Below, in pieces: positions 19,100 through 20,597 of a DNA stretch of 20,597 nucleotides. The notes below the pieces were generated by a model, which had not been told where the DNA came from, did no database searches, and was given only the letters and a program-made list of their open reading frames with translations. How positions within the stretch are numbered: position 1 is the stretch's first letter; each line of letters begins with the position of its first letter. The position numbers and the translations under genes were made by a program. The DNA lies in the NCBI RefSeq assembly GCF_000003605.2, contig NW_003156257.1, positions 39,562 to 60,158 on the forward strand. The letters run 5' to 3'. The stretch comes from Saccoglossus kowalevskii (Eukaryota > Hemichordata > Enteropneusta > Harrimaniidae).

Positions 19100-20597
19100 T
19101 CAAAGTAATGTTTTTATCTAATGATGCAAATGAGGCATTGGTATCCAAGCATGTTAGGTAATATCATGACACTTCGTTGACATTATATGTGACGTAATGG
19201 AATAAAATGTGCGTTGGAAGTTGGGGTGCAGATTCAATCGTGTTTTTTCACTTCTATGTTGCGTTTAGTTGATTACTCTTTGGTCAAAAGCAGTGCGTAC
19301 CAATTTGCCGCGCTTCTACTGCAGCAGAATTGATGGTGATGTTTGCGTATAAATCCTACGGCAGAATTTAAATATCATCTACGCCGTGAAACCAAGGCTA
19401 TGTATATTTTCATGCAGATCGTTATACTAAACTAAAATAATTAGTAAAGTGTTCGATAAAAATTATATGTAATTTACCACCATGCTACTAGGATATAGAA
19501 AAAAGTTTCTTTTTTGTGTTCTTTTTCTTTAAGCATTTCTTATATGAGGTGTAGCATTATCATTTGTTATCCATGTAATAAAACATATTAATAAAACATG
19601 GCACTCTTAAAGCACACGGGTGGGTTCATGAAACAAGCAAGCGATTAAAATGATTACTCTAGAAATGCATCATGGTTTATTTTTTGTGTTTTTTTGTTTA
19701 TTAATTCACTTGATTGCCTGATACAGAATACAGTGTATCATCCCTAAGAAGAAACAAATCTTATTATTGATATAGTTGAGGTACTTAAATGCCTCAATTA
19801 GAAAGCACTTTGTTTTGTGTAGTTTCCCTGCAATTTTTGGATGGAGGGTTTGATACATTCCGTCAGTTACATTGTTCATCCAATAAATAAGGTATACCCG
19901 TCGTGTTCATTGCAACAGCTGCAATCGTTTTAATAATACAATAATCATAACTAAAACTCAGTAGGGTAATGGTAGAGATTACAATATGTACAGAGTAAGC
20001 TGCTTAGCTGCTTGACTAGACTTCAATCATTCAAATTAGTGTTTGAGATATAGCACGAAGAATTTACAAAAAATATGACAATAGAAAAAGGTAAATTGAA
20101 TTAGCACATGACTTCAATCCCTAGATAAATATTACTATACACAATTAACATTACAATTTATACGCATTTTTCACGGAAATGTAGCAAAATGTTGTAAAAT
20201 AACACATTCACAAAGTAATATATCGTCGTAGTGTGAGACATGAAATTGAACACAGCGCCCTCTTGAGACGATTTTTGGTAATTTTGAGATTTTTCTGTGA
20301 AATGATTTTTCTGACATTGTGAAGTGCCCTATTGTTGTAATTGCATATCTTTGATAATGCAATGCTTGGATTTAACACTATTTTTATCGGAGAACAATTT
20401 CTTCATTTACTTTCTTTTGACCGGTCAAAGGTCATGTTTCAGCATCCGTCCATTTTTAATGTTGTCTTCTGCTAGGTTGGCAGAAGATTCTTCTTCTTTT
20501 CTGAGTTAATTTTGGCCATCAATCATTCATTTTGATGCCAATGTCACTGGTAAGCAATGTTTTATTATTTTGTATTTTCTTCAGCATTGTATTTCAT
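19100..20597. other. gene-free AT-rich stretch
   Basis: Only ORFs of about 60 codons occur, on both strands, with no recognisable content. No repeats longer than homopolymer runs and no RNA gene were seen. Confidence 0.6.

Noticed and set aside
1-20597. CRISPR arrays, bacterial operons, riboswitches
   Set aside because: Nothing of this kind is present; all recognisable features are of animal nuclear genome type.

Overview
This is AT-rich nuclear DNA from an animal, most likely a marine invertebrate. I cannot name the species. The evidence is long gene-poor stretches, GT..AG splice signals, relics of metazoan transposon families (Ty3/gypsy of the Gmr1 type, Penelope-like, Kolobok) and a decayed animal-type SGNH-hydrolase gene. 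There is no prokaryotic-style gene organisation. I found no convincing intact protein-coding gene; nearly everything recognisable is a broken gene or a mobile-element relic.

Layout. 1-1600: no gene recognised, one ATTC microsatellite, and one copy of a short repeat that recurs near 9180. 1610-4125 (minus strand): LTR-retrotransposon relics. A Gmr1-type element reads gag end, zinc knuckle, protease, then integrase. The integrase stops near 2465 and is followed by an unrecognised decayed ORF (1930-2452) and a second integrase C-terminal piece (1610-1855). 4140-5040: possible 5' LTR/leader of the same element. 5160-5390: degenerate AT-rich repeats. 6404-7771 (plus strand): an intronless SGNH/GDSL-type hydrolase with all catalytic blocks but several frame lesions, followed at 8090-8563 by decayed CUB-like coding sequence. 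8570-10640: no gene seen.

The clearest structure lies between 10653 and 17226. A Penelope-like reverse transcriptase on the minus strand is split into two complementary halves (17226-17007 and 11341-10653). Between them sits a 5657-bp DNA transposon (11346-17002) with perfect 18-bp terminal inverted repeats, flanked on both sides by TTAA. Removing it and one TTAA brings the RT halves back into one frame at the same codon. On its minus strand the insert carries a broken, intron-containing transposase with the Kolobok-type block TDAHPQI and a recognisable C-terminal part, so I call it a degenerate autonomous-type Kolobok element. Both ends carry promoter-like motifs (E-box, YY1-like, NRF1-like). 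The left half carries a TATA box and a chain of good plus-strand splice sites with no surviving ORF, which may be a second transposon gene.

17230-20597: mostly featureless AT-rich DNA with a few unrecognised short ORFs, the best being a possible exon at 18630-18890. The insertion order is clear at one point: the Penelope-like copy came first and Kolobok inserted into it later. All family calls come from recognising motifs by eye; no database search was run.
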